Origin: Victivallales bacterium | Lineage (GTDB): Bacteria; Verrucomicrobiota; Lentisphaeria; Victivallales; Victivallaceae | Reading direction: 5' to 3' | Assembly: GCA_019038735.1 (NCBI GenBank) | Contig: JAHOYW010000096.1 | Span: forward strand, 1-13,410 | Length of the DNA: 13,410 nucleotides | In this document: one piece after another, positions 1 through 6,665 of the stretch | Layout: each line of letters opens with the position of its first letter | How positions within the stretch are numbered: position 1 is the first letter of the stretch | The notes under the pieces: model-generated | Told to the model about the DNA's origin: nothing | Seen by the model: the letters and a program-made list of their open reading frames with translations, nothing else | Databases searched by the model: none | Made by a program: the position numbers and the translations under genes

Positions 1-1579
1 CGCCAAGCTTAAAGGCATTAATCATACCGCCGAATTTATCATCAACGACACTACGGTCATAACCGGCAATTTCAAAAGCCTTGTACATGACTTCAGGACG
101 GTGATTACGAATCGCGCCGCTTGAAAGCTCAATACCATTGCAGACAATGTCGTATTGAAATGCTAAAATATCCAATGGATATTTATTCAGCAAAGCATCC
201 ATTCCGCCTTGTGGCATGGAAAATGGATTATGACTGAAACCAATTTTGCCAGTTTCTTCGTCCGGCTCGAACATCGGAAAGTCAACGATCCAGCAGAATT
301 TAAAAACGTTTGGATCGATCAAGTCTAATTGTTTACCAAGTTCACTAATGACGTGACCGCCAATATTCATAACTTCTTTTTCTTTGTCAGCTAAGAAGAA
401 CAAAGCATCGCCGACTTCAATTCCGCCATCAGCTTTGAGTTGGTCGAGAGCTTCACGGCTGAGGAATTTGGCAATCGGGCTTTTTTCGCCTTCTTCGTTC
501 CAAATAATATATGCCATGCCTTTAGCACCGACCGATTGAGCGAACTTAATCATGTCGTCAAAGAATTTACGGGATCGGTCAGCAACGCCCGGGGCTTTGA
601 TCGCACGGACAACGCCGCCTTTGGCAACAACTCCGGCAAAAGCTTTGAAATCGCAGTCACGGAAAGATTCTGTTACGTCAATCATTTCCAGCGGGTTGCG
701 CAGGTCAGGCTTGTCGCTTCCGTAACGGCGCATAGCTTCGAGATAAGGAATACGTGTAAATGGTGCTTTCTCAACTTCTTTTTTGCTGAATTTATCGAAA
801 ATATCATCAAATAAATCTTCGATAACTGTAAAAATATCATCTTGAGTTACAAAACTCATTTCCATATCAAGCTGATAAAACTCTCCCGGCGAACGGTCAG
901 CGCGGGCATCTTCGTCACGGAAACATGGTGCTATCTGAAAATATTTATCAAAACCGGCAACCATCAACAATTGTTTAAACTGCTGCGGAGCCTGTGGTAA
1001 AGCATAAAATTTTCCGGGATGTAAACGGCTTGGTACAAGATAATCACGAGCACCTTCAGGAGAACTCGCGGTTAAAATAGGTGTTTGGAATTCCTGAAAA
1101 TCTTTTCCGCAAAGATGAGCGCGAATGGCGGCAATCACATTTGAACGTAAAATAATGTTATTATGCAGTTTTTCACGACGCAGGTCGAGGAAACGATATT
1201 TCAAACGTGTCGCTTCAGGAGTTTGTTCCTCTTTTGCAATCTGGAACGGAATTTGATCAGCGGGACCGAGAATTTCCATTGCTATAGCCGCGACTTCGAT
1301 TTCACCGGTACGTAATCTAGGATTGACGGTTTCTTCGATACGGGCAACAACTTTGCCCTCAAAACATATAACTGTCTCAATGCGCCAGCGTTCCAGTTCC
1401 TGATAAAAATCACATTCAGGATCAATCACAATCTGAGTTAATCCATAATGGTCACGCAGATCAATAAAAATTACGCCGCCATGGTCGCGGACACTATGAA
1501 TCCAGCCTGATAAACGGACAGTTTCACCAACATCGCCTTTACGCAAATCAGCGCAAGTGTGAGTTCTATATTTGCTCAT
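1..1579 (-). CDS. aspS: aspartyl-tRNA synthetase, 3' end beyond window
   Basis: Class II aminoacyl-tRNA synthetase that charges tRNA with aspartate in the cytoplasm. I translated the minus strand from the ATG at 1579-1577; the frame stays open to the window edge (about 526 residues). The usual length is near 590, so about 60 C-terminal residues, including motif 3 with its GLDR arginine, lie outside. An OB-fold anticodon-binding domain comes first, with [18 protein letters not shown] at about 26-43. The catalytic core carries [22 protein letters not shown] and motif 2 ([15 protein letters not shown]), followed by the bacterial insertion domain and [14 protein letters not shown]. The 'RADRSPGEF' and '[10 protein letters not shown]' forms differ from the E. 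coli enzyme. His33 in 'RDHGG', where E. coli has Leu, is a residue linked to non-discriminating AspRS, which also charges tRNA-Asn. No strong Shine-Dalgarno is visible; only GAG about 9 bases upstream. The truncation is a window effect, not gene damage. Confidence 0.96.
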   Translation of the reverse strand, partial: MSKYRTHTCADLRKGDVGETVRLSGWIHSVRDHGGVIFIDLRDHYGLTQIVIDPECDFYQELERWRIETVICFEGKVVARIEETVNPRLRTGEIEVAAIAMEILGPADQIPFQIAKEEQTPEATRLKYRFLDLRREKLHNNIILRSNVIAAIRAHLCGKDFQEFQTPILTASSPEGARDYLVPSRLHPGKFYALPQAPQQFKQLLMVAGFDKYFQIAPCFRDEDARADRSPGEFYQLDMEMSFVTQDDIFTVIEDLFDDIFDKFSKKEVEKAPFTRIPYLEAMRRYGSDKPDLRNPLEMIDVTESFRDCDFKAFAGVVAKGGVVRAIKAPGVADRSRKFFDDMIKFAQSVGAKGMAYIIWNEEGEKSPIAKFLSREALDQLKADGGIEVGDALFFLADKEKEVMNIGGHVISELGKQLDLIDPNVFKFCWIVDFPMFEPDEETGKIGFSHNPFSMPQGGMDALLNKYPLDILAFQYDIVCNGIELSSGAIRNHRPEVMYKAFEIAGYDRSVVDDKFGGMINAFKLG

Positions 1580-1685
1580 AAGTTTTTCTCTATTTTTTAT
1601 ATTAAATGTTTATAAACCACAAAGAAATAATCTAGCACATTTTTTCAAAAATTCCCCCTAATCTTACAAAAAAAGGTAAAATTAA

Positions 1686-1817
1686 TTAACAGCAGGATAT
1701 GAACTGGAAATAAAAATCCTGGTTGATAGTTCAAAAACTGTTGATAAACTGAAAATTCTGCGCGAAGCGCTTTGCGCAGAATTACATTTGCCGGGAAAAA
1801 TCAATTTGCATAATTAA
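1686..1817 (+). other. 330-base gap with a 43-codon open stretch, possible gene remnant
   Basis: The gap between aspS and the SPFH operon (1580-1909) has no convincing gene. One plus-strand frame is open for 43 codons, ending at TAA 1815-1817, and reads like protein (ELEIKILVDSSKTVDKLKI, then LREALCAELHLPGKINLHN). It has no ATG/GTG/TTG start and no ribosome binding site, and a TAA precedes it at 1683-1685. I do not recognise the peptide. It could be the tail of a decayed gene or chance, since part of it is a palindrome. Confidence 0.2.
1754..1783. repeat. 30-nt near-perfect palindrome, possible terminator
   Basis: Arms AATTCTGCGC (1754-1763) and GCGCAGAATT (1774-1783) are exact reverse complements. 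The 10 bases between them (GAAGCGCTTT) are themselves almost self-complementary, so the whole element is one near-continuous stem. It lies about 130 bases beyond the stop of the SPFH operon. Read on the minus strand it is followed by TTTTCAGTTT, a weak T-tract, so it could end transcription from the SPFH operon. A protein-binding palindrome is the alternative. Confidence 0.4.
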
Positions 1818-1909
1818 GCTTGACGAGTTATACTTTTTATGTAAGCCTCGGACTTTCTTCTCTCATCCTTTAGCGATGATGCAGGAACCGGGGCATTCTT
1901 TTTATATAT

Positions 1910-2989
1910 TTACTTCTTTTTCTTTGGACTTGCTCCTAGTTTTTTTGCCATGGCGTCTATGTCCAGGAGGTCTATGTTCATGGTTGAAATAACCATGTCG
2001 TCGAGATTTAGATTGCGTGCTGCTTCGAGTGCGACAATTGTATTGCCGCCGACTCCGCGCATGGCTTCGTTACGCAGTTTTTCGCCTTCGGCTTCGGCTT
2101 TTTTGATTAATAATTGACCTTTGGCATCATTCTGGGCGGCGAGTAGATCCGCGTCCGCGTTCTTTTTGGTGGCGAAACTTTCATAATCAGCTTTGATTTT
2201 AGTGATTTGACGGTTTGCCAGAGCTTCCATTCTGATTAAAGCGGCACCCTGTTCCTGTCTGATGATTGCTAATCTTTTTGCGGTTTCCGCGACGATGACC
2301 TGAGTTTTTCCGCTCATTCCTTCGGCTTTTGCCATAGAGATATTGAGCTGGACTTCCTGGTCGGCAAGTTTTTTACGCTGAATCTTTTTTTCGTACTCAG
2401 GGTCAAACTGAACATTTTTTATCAGGACATCAACAACTTCAACATAGTTGTCAACTAAAGTTTCCTGTAGTTTTTCCTGAACTTGGACTGCTTTTTCACG
2501 TCGTTTTGCCGGATCATAAAAATCTTCCGTTTCCATTTCTCCAAACTGAGCTATACAGGCATCTTTCGCCTCGGTTCTGACGATAGTCTTGTATTTGATA
2601 CCGCTACCGGTATTCTGATACAATTTATGTGCCCTATCTTTCAGTATCCGATATTTTACGGTAACGTCAACCGAGACTGCGTAACCATCTGCGGACTGCA
2701 CTTCCACATCATCGCGCCCCTTGCGGTCGCCGTAATTTACGTTTCTAGTCATTTCCAAAGCCTGAACTGTGGAATCGAATAGAGTCCATGAATGTAATGG
2801 TCCGACATTCCAATGCCAGCCCGGTTTAAAATCTTCTTTCACGACACCGCGTTTACCCATTACAGCGTATTCCTTGGTCATTACTCCGACCTTGCCGACT
2901 GGGACAAAAATGACTGTGGTATTTAACAAAAACCAAAATCCGGCAACGGCTAAGATGATTACAATTGAAGCAATTTTAATAAATTTCAT
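1910..2989 (-). CDS. SPFH/Band-7 (prohibitin-like) membrane protein, second of a pair
   Basis: SPFH-family proteins form large oligomeric membrane scaffolds and often control proteases or cluster partner proteins (HflK/HflC, prohibitins, stomatins, flotillins). This 359-residue protein has an N-terminal membrane anchor (about 5-22) and an SPFH domain (about 27-205) with the family-type PGWHW at 56-60 and TEDFYDPAKR at 154-163. A long charged, Ala/Glu/Lys-rich coiled coil (about 200-310) and a Lys-rich tail (ASPKKKK) follow. It begins 14 bases after the stop of the upstream SPFH gene, with AAGGAT (complement of 2997-3002) seven bases before the ATG, so the two are co-transcribed. The anchor plus C-terminal coiled coil resembles HflC or prohibitin. 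No protease gene lies beside it, so I give no hflC symbol. Its partner is most likely the upstream paralogue. Confidence 0.88.
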   Translation of the reverse strand: MKFIKIASIVIILAVAGFWFLLNTTVIFVPVGKVGVMTKEYAVMGKRGVVKEDFKPGWHWNVGPLHSWTLFDSTVQALEMTRNVNYGDRKGRDDVEVQSADGYAVSVDVTVKYRILKDRAHKLYQNTGSGIKYKTIVRTEAKDACIAQFGEMETEDFYDPAKRREKAVQVQEKLQETLVDNYVEVVDVLIKNVQFDPEYEKKIQRKKLADQEVQLNISMAKAEGMSGKTQVIVAETAKRLAIIRQEQGAALIRMEALANRQITKIKADYESFATKKNADADLLAAQNDAKGQLLIKKAEAEGEKLRNEAMRGVGGNTIVALEAARNLNLDDMVISTMNIDLLDIDAMAKKLGASPKKKK

Positions 2990-3003
2990 ATTTTTTATCC
3001 TTA

Positions 3004-4143
3004 TTATTTAGCTACTATAGTGGCAGCGGAATTTTGCAAGCGCAAGTGTTCAAATTTTCTAACTCCCGGATCGATTGCGTAAGGACGACCGGAGAATTTA
3101 ATATTCTTCAGTTTCTTCGCGTACTCCAGTTTGACCATATTTACTCCGCCTTCGCCTTCAAGAGCTTTTTTCATGGCTTGGATCCCTTCGGCTTCAGCTT
3201 TTTTCGCAGCCAGGATTGCTCCGGCTTTTTTCTGACTCTCATACAAACGCGCTTCCGCGCCAATTGTTATTTTATCATAATAAGCATCCGCCGCCTTGCG
3301 GATTTTTTCGCCTTGAGCTTTCGAAGCAATAACTTTTTCGCTCATTTTTCCCTCGAACTGCTCGACCGCGACATTTTTCTTATTAGTTGTCTGAACGACT
3401 TCGGTGTGCTGACGTTGTTTAGCGGCGTTTGCTTTGGATTTTTCTTCCAGCACAGCCTGATCGGCGAGTTTTTTCTTTTTAATCATTTCCTCGTATTCTT
3501 TATAAAAACGCGGTTTTTGCGGAACAATGCTATCAATTCTAATACCAAATTTTTTAGTTAATTTGTCATTAATCATTTTTTTCGCGTTGGCGATTTTCCC
3601 TTGACGCTTGCCGGAATCATAAAACTCTTCGGTAGAAAGTTCACCCAGATTATTGCGGCATATTGACCTAACATAATCCCGTGCCCATTTTTCTTTATAT
3701 TCGTTTCCAGGACCGGAAGTGTTAATTACATCAATCACTTGGTCAGGCTCAATTTTGAATTGGACAATCAAAGGAACATAAACATCAGAACCATCAATAG
3801 TCTTGATTTTTAATTCAGAATTCGGAGTTCCCGGAGCGGAGTCCGTCATATCCAAAGTCTGTAATGTCTTGTCCAAAACATAAAAGGAATTAGTAATGCC
3901 GTTGTAAACGGTTACCCCGGTATTAAGAACTGTCATCTTGCCGGTTCTTTTGTTCAATAATACTCCGACCTGTTCACCGCTGACACGTCCTAAACGGAAG
4001 GAGCTCAGGGCAAATATCAGGATTAGGAAAAACGCGATCAGTATCCATGCAGAGGAACCTCGAAAAGCCTTTTTTAACAGAATTGGCAAATCCACTTGAG
4101 GTGGTGTTTGCTGCTGTTGGGTGAAATTCAATTTTGTGTTCAT
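3004..4143 (-). CDS. SPFH/Band-7 (prohibitin-like) membrane protein, first of a pair
   Basis: A 379-residue paralogue of the following gene. A hydrophilic Gln/Pro-rich N-terminus (1-30) precedes one membrane segment (about 32-48). The SPFH domain (about 53-225) carries TEEFYDSGKR at 171-180, matching TEDFYDPAKR in the partner. A Lys/Ala/Glu-rich coiled coil occupies about 215-330. Overall similarity to the partner is moderate and the N- and C-termini differ, which fits a heteromeric pair such as HflK/HflC or prohibitins 1 and 2. The ATG at 4143 has GGGAG five bases upstream on the minus strand. The gene ends in two consecutive TAA stops (3006-3001). A promoter lies just upstream and shares its core with that of the ion-channel gene. 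Function beyond membrane scaffolding cannot be read from sequence. Confidence 0.87.
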   Translation of the reverse strand: MNTKLNFTQQQQTPPQVDLPILLKKAFRGSSAWILIAFFLILIFALSSFRLGRVSGEQVGVLLNKRTGKMTVLNTGVTVYNGITNSFYVLDKTLQTLDMTDSAPGTPNSELKIKTIDGSDVYVPLIVQFKIEPDQVIDVINTSGPGNEYKEKWARDYVRSICRNNLGELSTEEFYDSGKRQGKIANAKKMINDKLTKKFGIRIDSIVPQKPRFYKEYEEMIKKKKLADQAVLEEKSKANAAKQRQHTEVVQTTNKKNVAVEQFEGKMSEKVIASKAQGEKIRKAADAYYDKITIGAEARLYESQKKAGAILAAKKAEAEGIQAMKKALEGEGGVNMVKLEYAKKLKNIKFSGRPYAIDPGVRKFEHLRLQNSAATIVAK

Positions 4144-4180
4144 TAATGCTCCCTTTTTTGTGTTTATATGTTTAATTTGT

Positions 4181-4212
4181 CTCTAATATATACTAGAGCT
4201 TAAAAGATTCAA
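4181..4212 (-). promoter_or_regulatory. candidate sigma-70-type promoter of the SPFH operon
   Basis: On the minus strand, TTGAAT (4212-4207) is followed by 16 bases and TATATT (4190-4185). The -10 region reads GTATATATTAGAG, identical over 13 bases to that of the ion-channel gene (5271-5259). CTCTA/TAGAG half-sites (4181-4185 and 4194-4198) flank the -10 box. The expected transcript would have a leader of about 35 bases ending at the GGGAG ribosome binding site. Confidence 0.5.
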
Positions 4213-4219
4213 GCCGATT

Positions 4220-5215
4220 TCATAATGCCCATCTAAGCCACATGGTTTCAATGATAATTATAAGAAATACTAGAGGGAAACCGGCGCGGCAGCAGAGGTC
4301 TAGTTTATATGACTGCTTTGTTTTTCCATGCCTGGTTAAAGCTGATGTCGTTAAATTTTGCACCAGACTTAAAAATACCAGGATAGTGGATGCTAGAATA
4401 AAATAATCCAAACTTGTCAGATATGATAAGCGCGGAAGAATAGTATCAGCGGAAAAGCGATAGGCGATCAATGTCAACATAGAGGTTATTGAAATGCCTA
4501 CATTGCTCGCGACATTGAGCGGATCCATCCAGAATACCGCCCAGGACATCATTACAATCATTACGAGAGGTAAAATCATTTTTGCCACATAATAGGCTTT
4601 TAATCGCTTTGCGAAGAATGAAAATGTTATTGACGGACGTTGTGCGAAATTTTTCAATACAAATGGTTTGATTTCTTCTTTCCATCCTGAAATCTTCCAA
4701 TCCGCAATCGAAAGTTTATCTGATATTCCTGAAAGATTATCGTCGTGCGTGACAAACTGGACTTTTGTCGGTGGTTCTCCAACTACAGAGACTAACTTAA
4801 AAGATATTTTTTGCTTATCGAAAGGAAATGTTTTCAACTTAAGTGCCTGTGAAAAAACTCCCCAGCCAGCTTGAACATAAATAACTTTTCCGTCAGGCAT
4901 TATTCTAACCATATCAGGAAGAGTTTTATAAACCTTTCGCTGATTAATGATTTGTATATTCGGATGCCATATTTCTGATAATTTTTTTCTTAAAGGGCTT
5001 GGATTTTTATGTACTAGACGTTTATCATACCAGCTAATTACATAAAAAAAACGTGCGTCAAAGCTTTGTGCTGATGTGTTTATGAAATCCAGATCCGCAA
5101 CGTAAAAACCTGTCTTCAGTTTTACAGGTCGTTCACCAGGCGGTAAGCCAACATCTGTTGCAAACAAAGACAGGCAAGATAATTGCAAGACTAAAAAATA
5201 GAATAAAAATTTCAT
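4220..5215 (-). CDS. pentameric ligand-gated ion channel (prokaryotic Cys-loop receptor homologue)
   Basis: Family members (GLIC, ELIC, nicotinic and glycine receptors) are homopentameric channels opened by a ligand bound outside the membrane. This 331-residue protein has a signal peptide (about 1-19, cleavage near LFA/TD). Its beta-sandwich domain has the hallmarks WYDKRL (62-67), IWHPNI (82-87), VRIMPDG (103-109) and the Pro-loop core FPFDKQ (130-135). As in other bacterial members the two Cys-loop cysteines are absent. Four membrane helices follow: M1 about 207-229, pore-lining M2 about 237-256, M3 about 269-290 and M4 about 311-330, with LPRLSY in the M2-M3 loop and only a short M3-M4 loop. 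Length and architecture match an intact channel. In M2, Ser237 and Asn238 occupy the selectivity-filter region with no glutamate there. AGGAG seven bases upstream supports the ATG at 5215. The ligand is unknown; the SPFH pair lies directly downstream. Confidence 0.93.
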   Translation of the reverse strand: MKFLFYFLVLQLSCLSLFATDVGLPPGERPVKLKTGFYVADLDFINTSAQSFDARFFYVISWYDKRLVHKNPSPLRKKLSEIWHPNIQIINQRKVYKTLPDMVRIMPDGKVIYVQAGWGVFSQALKLKTFPFDKQKISFKLVSVVGEPPTKVQFVTHDDNLSGISDKLSIADWKISGWKEEIKPFVLKNFAQRPSITFSFFAKRLKAYYVAKMILPLVMIVMMSWAVFWMDPLNVASNVGISITSMLTLIAYRFSADTILPRLSYLTSLDYFILASTILVFLSLVQNLTTSALTRHGKTKQSYKLDLCCRAGFPLVFLIIIIETMWLRWAL

Positions 5216-5258
5216 AATTTAACTCCTGATTCAGTTAAGTTGACATCCTTTCCATTGA

Positions 5259-5290
5259 CTCTAATATATACAAATCAATACAATTTTCAA
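5259..5290 (-). promoter_or_regulatory. candidate sigma-70-type promoter of the ion-channel gene
   Basis: On the minus strand, TTGAAA (5290-5285) and TATATT (5268-5263) are 16 bases apart, each 5/6 to the sigma-70 consensus. The 13 bases GTATATATTAGAG (5271-5259) recur exactly at the SPFH promoter (4193-4181). The predicted leader is about 40 bases, ending at AGGAG before the channel ATG. Confidence 0.55.
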
Positions 5291-5301
5291 GATAATATAA
5301 T

Positions 5302-5334
5302 TTTTACTTGAATTATACTTGCATTCAGGTAAAA
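5302..5334. promoter_or_regulatory. inverted repeat, candidate operator between divergent genes
   Basis: Arms TTTTACTTGAAT (5302-5313) and ATTCAGGTAAAA (5323-5334) are reverse complements at 11 of 12 positions, with a 9-base spacer. The element sits between the divergent channel and deoxyribosyltransferase-like genes and covers the putative -35 box (5319-5324) of the rightward operon. This geometry suits a dimeric repressor. A structured leader is possible if transcription starts further upstream. Confidence 0.45.
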
Positions 5335-5346
5335 CGACAATAATAT
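5319..5346 (+). promoter_or_regulatory. candidate promoter of the NDT-like / EFR1 / glpK operon
   Basis: TTGCAT (5319-5324), a 16-base spacer and TAATAT (5341-5346) give a modest sigma-70 match about 30 bases upstream of the first start codon. TATAAC at 5351-5356 is an alternative -10 box. The -35 overlaps the right arm of the inverted repeat. Confidence 0.35.
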
Positions 5347-5379
5347 TAAGTATAACCTTTCACAGAAGAAGAGTAATTT

Positions 5380-5808
5380 ATGGCTTACAAAAAAAATAAA
5401 ATTATATACTTAAGCGGTCCGATCATGGATGAACATTCCGGTCACGCCCGCGAATGGCGCGAAAGTGCTAAAAAAATATTGGACAAACAATTTAAACCCC
5501 TTGACCCGATGCGTCGAAAATTTGTTGACCGCGAAGTCGACAGTTCCAATGAAATTGTTGAGTTCGATTTACAGGACATACGCGATGCCGACATTATTCT
5601 GGTCAATTATAACAAAGCAAGTATCGGTACAAGTATGGAAATATTCTATGCCGCACACGATCTTGGAAAATTCGTAGTGGCTTTTTCTCCATTTGAATTT
5701 AAAGACTGTAGTCCGTGGATGGTTCGCTATTGCACAAAAATCCTTCCTTCACTCGAGGATGCTTGCGAATACATCAATACGCACTTTTGTCATGTGGAGG
5801 AATACTAA
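5380..5808 (+). CDS. nucleoside 2-deoxyribosyltransferase-like protein
   Basis: This 142-residue cytoplasmic protein has the Rossmann-like fold signature of the nucleoside 2-deoxyribosyltransferase / deoxynucleotide N-hydrolase family: KIIYLSGPI at 7-15, RDADIILVN at 68-76 and IGTSMEIFYAA at 82-92. Glu87 in GTSME is at the place of the catalytic glutamate that attacks the sugar C1' in that family. The length suits the family. The reaction could be base exchange between deoxynucleosides, hydrolysis of the glycosidic bond of a (deoxy)nucleotide, or something else; the sequence does not decide. The start at 5380 is preceded by an AG-rich stretch (AGAAGAAGAG) rather than a classic Shine-Dalgarno. 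It is the first gene of a tight rightward cluster, 25 bases before the next start. Confidence 0.75.
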   Translation: MAYKKNKIIYLSGPIMDEHSGHAREWRESAKKILDKQFKPLDPMRRKFVDREVDSSNEIVEFDLQDIRDADIILVNYNKASIGTSMEIFYAAHDLGKFVVAFSPFEFKDCSPWMVRYCTKILPSLEDACEYINTHFCHVEEY

Positions 5809-5824
5809 AAAAACTAAGCAGTAC

Positions 5825-5830
5825 GGGAGG
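5825..5830 (+). promoter_or_regulatory. ribosome binding site fixing the start of the first EFR1 gene
   Basis: GGGAGG lies three bases before ATG 5834. The reading frame is open further upstream, into the preceding gene. This site and the exact N-terminal match ([14 protein letters not shown]) with the downstream paralogue place the start at 5834. Confidence 0.75.
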
Positions 5831-5833
5831 AGC

Positions 5834-6628
5834 ATGAAAACAATATTATATTATTTTAGTGGTACTGGTAATACTTTAATGTTGGCTCGTTTACTGGCGA
5901 AACAACTCGGTGATACTAAAATTATTAATGTAGTATCCTGTAATGATTCCATTGTTACTCCTCAAGCTGATGTGGTTGGAATACTATTTCCTGTGTATGC
6001 TTTTGGTGCTCCCAGAATTATCCATGATTTCATAAATAACAATTTACAAATAACTGATAATACTTACGTTTTTTCTTTGACAAACTACGCCAGCGCTGGT
6101 GGTCCAAGTGCCTTAAAGCAAGTCAATACGCTATTAGCCGCTAAAGGAATTCAATTAAATGCAGGTTTTGGAGTTCCCATGCCGTCAAACTACATTCCAT
6201 TCAGCGGAGCTGAAAGTCAGGACAAGCAAAACAGGCGTTTTCTCGTCTCTGCAGAAAAAATCAATTCAATAGCCAAAATAATTAAAGAACGCCCTGAAAA
6301 ATACTTTTATAAAAAAACTTGTATCTTTTGTTTTATAACTAATATTTTTTATAGAATTTTTATGAAAAAATGTGTAAGAGATGTTAGAAAAAATTATGTC
6401 AATGATAATTGTACCGCTTGCGGGCTTTGCGTAAAAGTTTGTCCGACACAGAATATAAAAATGGTCGATAAGCGCCCGACATGGGGTGATGATTGTGAGC
6501 AATGTTTGGCTTGCCTACAGTGGTGTCCATCTATGGCGATTCAACGCAAAGGTGTTCCTGAAAATCGGCTTCGCTATCAAAATCCAGGCATTGATGTTCA
6601 AGATTTAATCAAAGATATGCACGGTTAG
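5834..6628 (+). CDS. EFR1-type flavodoxin-ferredoxin fusion protein, copy 1
   Basis: A 264-residue electron-transfer protein. The N-terminal flavodoxin-like domain (about 1-155) carries the FMN phosphate loop SGTGNT at 9-14 and SLTNYASAGGPS at 81-92. A hydrophobic, aromatic linker (about 162-180, with Phe, Ile and Tyr) follows. The C-terminal bacterial-type ferredoxin domain has two complete CxxCxxCxxxCP motifs: Cys193/196/199/203 and Cys221/224/227/231, expected to bind two [4Fe-4S] clusters. Such fusions are typical of anaerobes; redox partners are usually unknown. The next gene is an ungapped paralogue, about 58 % identical by my hand count (154/264). This copy is richer in A and T, notably around 6300-6410. 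It likely belongs to one operon with the deoxyribosyltransferase-like gene, the second copy and glpK. Confidence 0.9.
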   Translation: MKTILYYFSGTGNTLMLARLLAKQLGDTKIINVVSCNDSIVTPQADVVGILFPVYAFGAPRIIHDFINNNLQITDNTYVFSLTNYASAGGPSALKQVNTLLAAKGIQLNAGFGVPMPSNYIPFSGAESQDKQNRRFLVSAEKINSIAKIIKERPEKYFYKKTCIFCFITNIFYRIFMKKCVRDVRKNYVNDNCTACGLCVKVCPTQNIKMVDKRPTWGDDCEQCLACLQWCPSMAIQRKGVPENRLRYQNPGIDVQDLIKDMHG

Positions 6629-6665
6629 AAAGGATAATATTAATTTTTTAAAGAGCTTCTAAAAT

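Noticed and set aside
440..814. Plus-strand open frame of 124 codons
   Set aside because: It lies fully inside aspS on the opposite strand and shows no protein-like motif or ribosome binding site.
1839..1909. Possible hairpin after the SPFH operon (CCTCGG with CCGGGG)
   Set aside because: Only six pairs with one wobble and a loop of about 30 bases; the palindrome at 1754-1783 is the better terminator candidate.
3034..3561. Plus-strand open frame of 175 codons opposite the first SPFH gene
   Set aside because: It is Phe/Ser-rich antisense of a Lys/Ala/Glu-rich coiled coil, a common artefact, and has no ribosome binding site.
5172..5176. Cys14 of the channel signal peptide as a lipobox cysteine
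   Set aside because: The surrounding QLSC is not a good lipobox and channel subunits of this family are not lipoproteins; cleavage after Ala19 fits better.
4220..5215. Absence of the Cys-loop cysteines as a sign of a damaged receptor
   Set aside because: Bacterial pLGICs normally lack these cysteines and keep the FPFD core, which is present here.
5693..5833. Upstream extension of EFR1 copy 1 into the preceding gene
   Set aside because: The extra residues have no family match, GGGAGG precedes ATG 5834, and the paralogue starts with the same MKTILYY.
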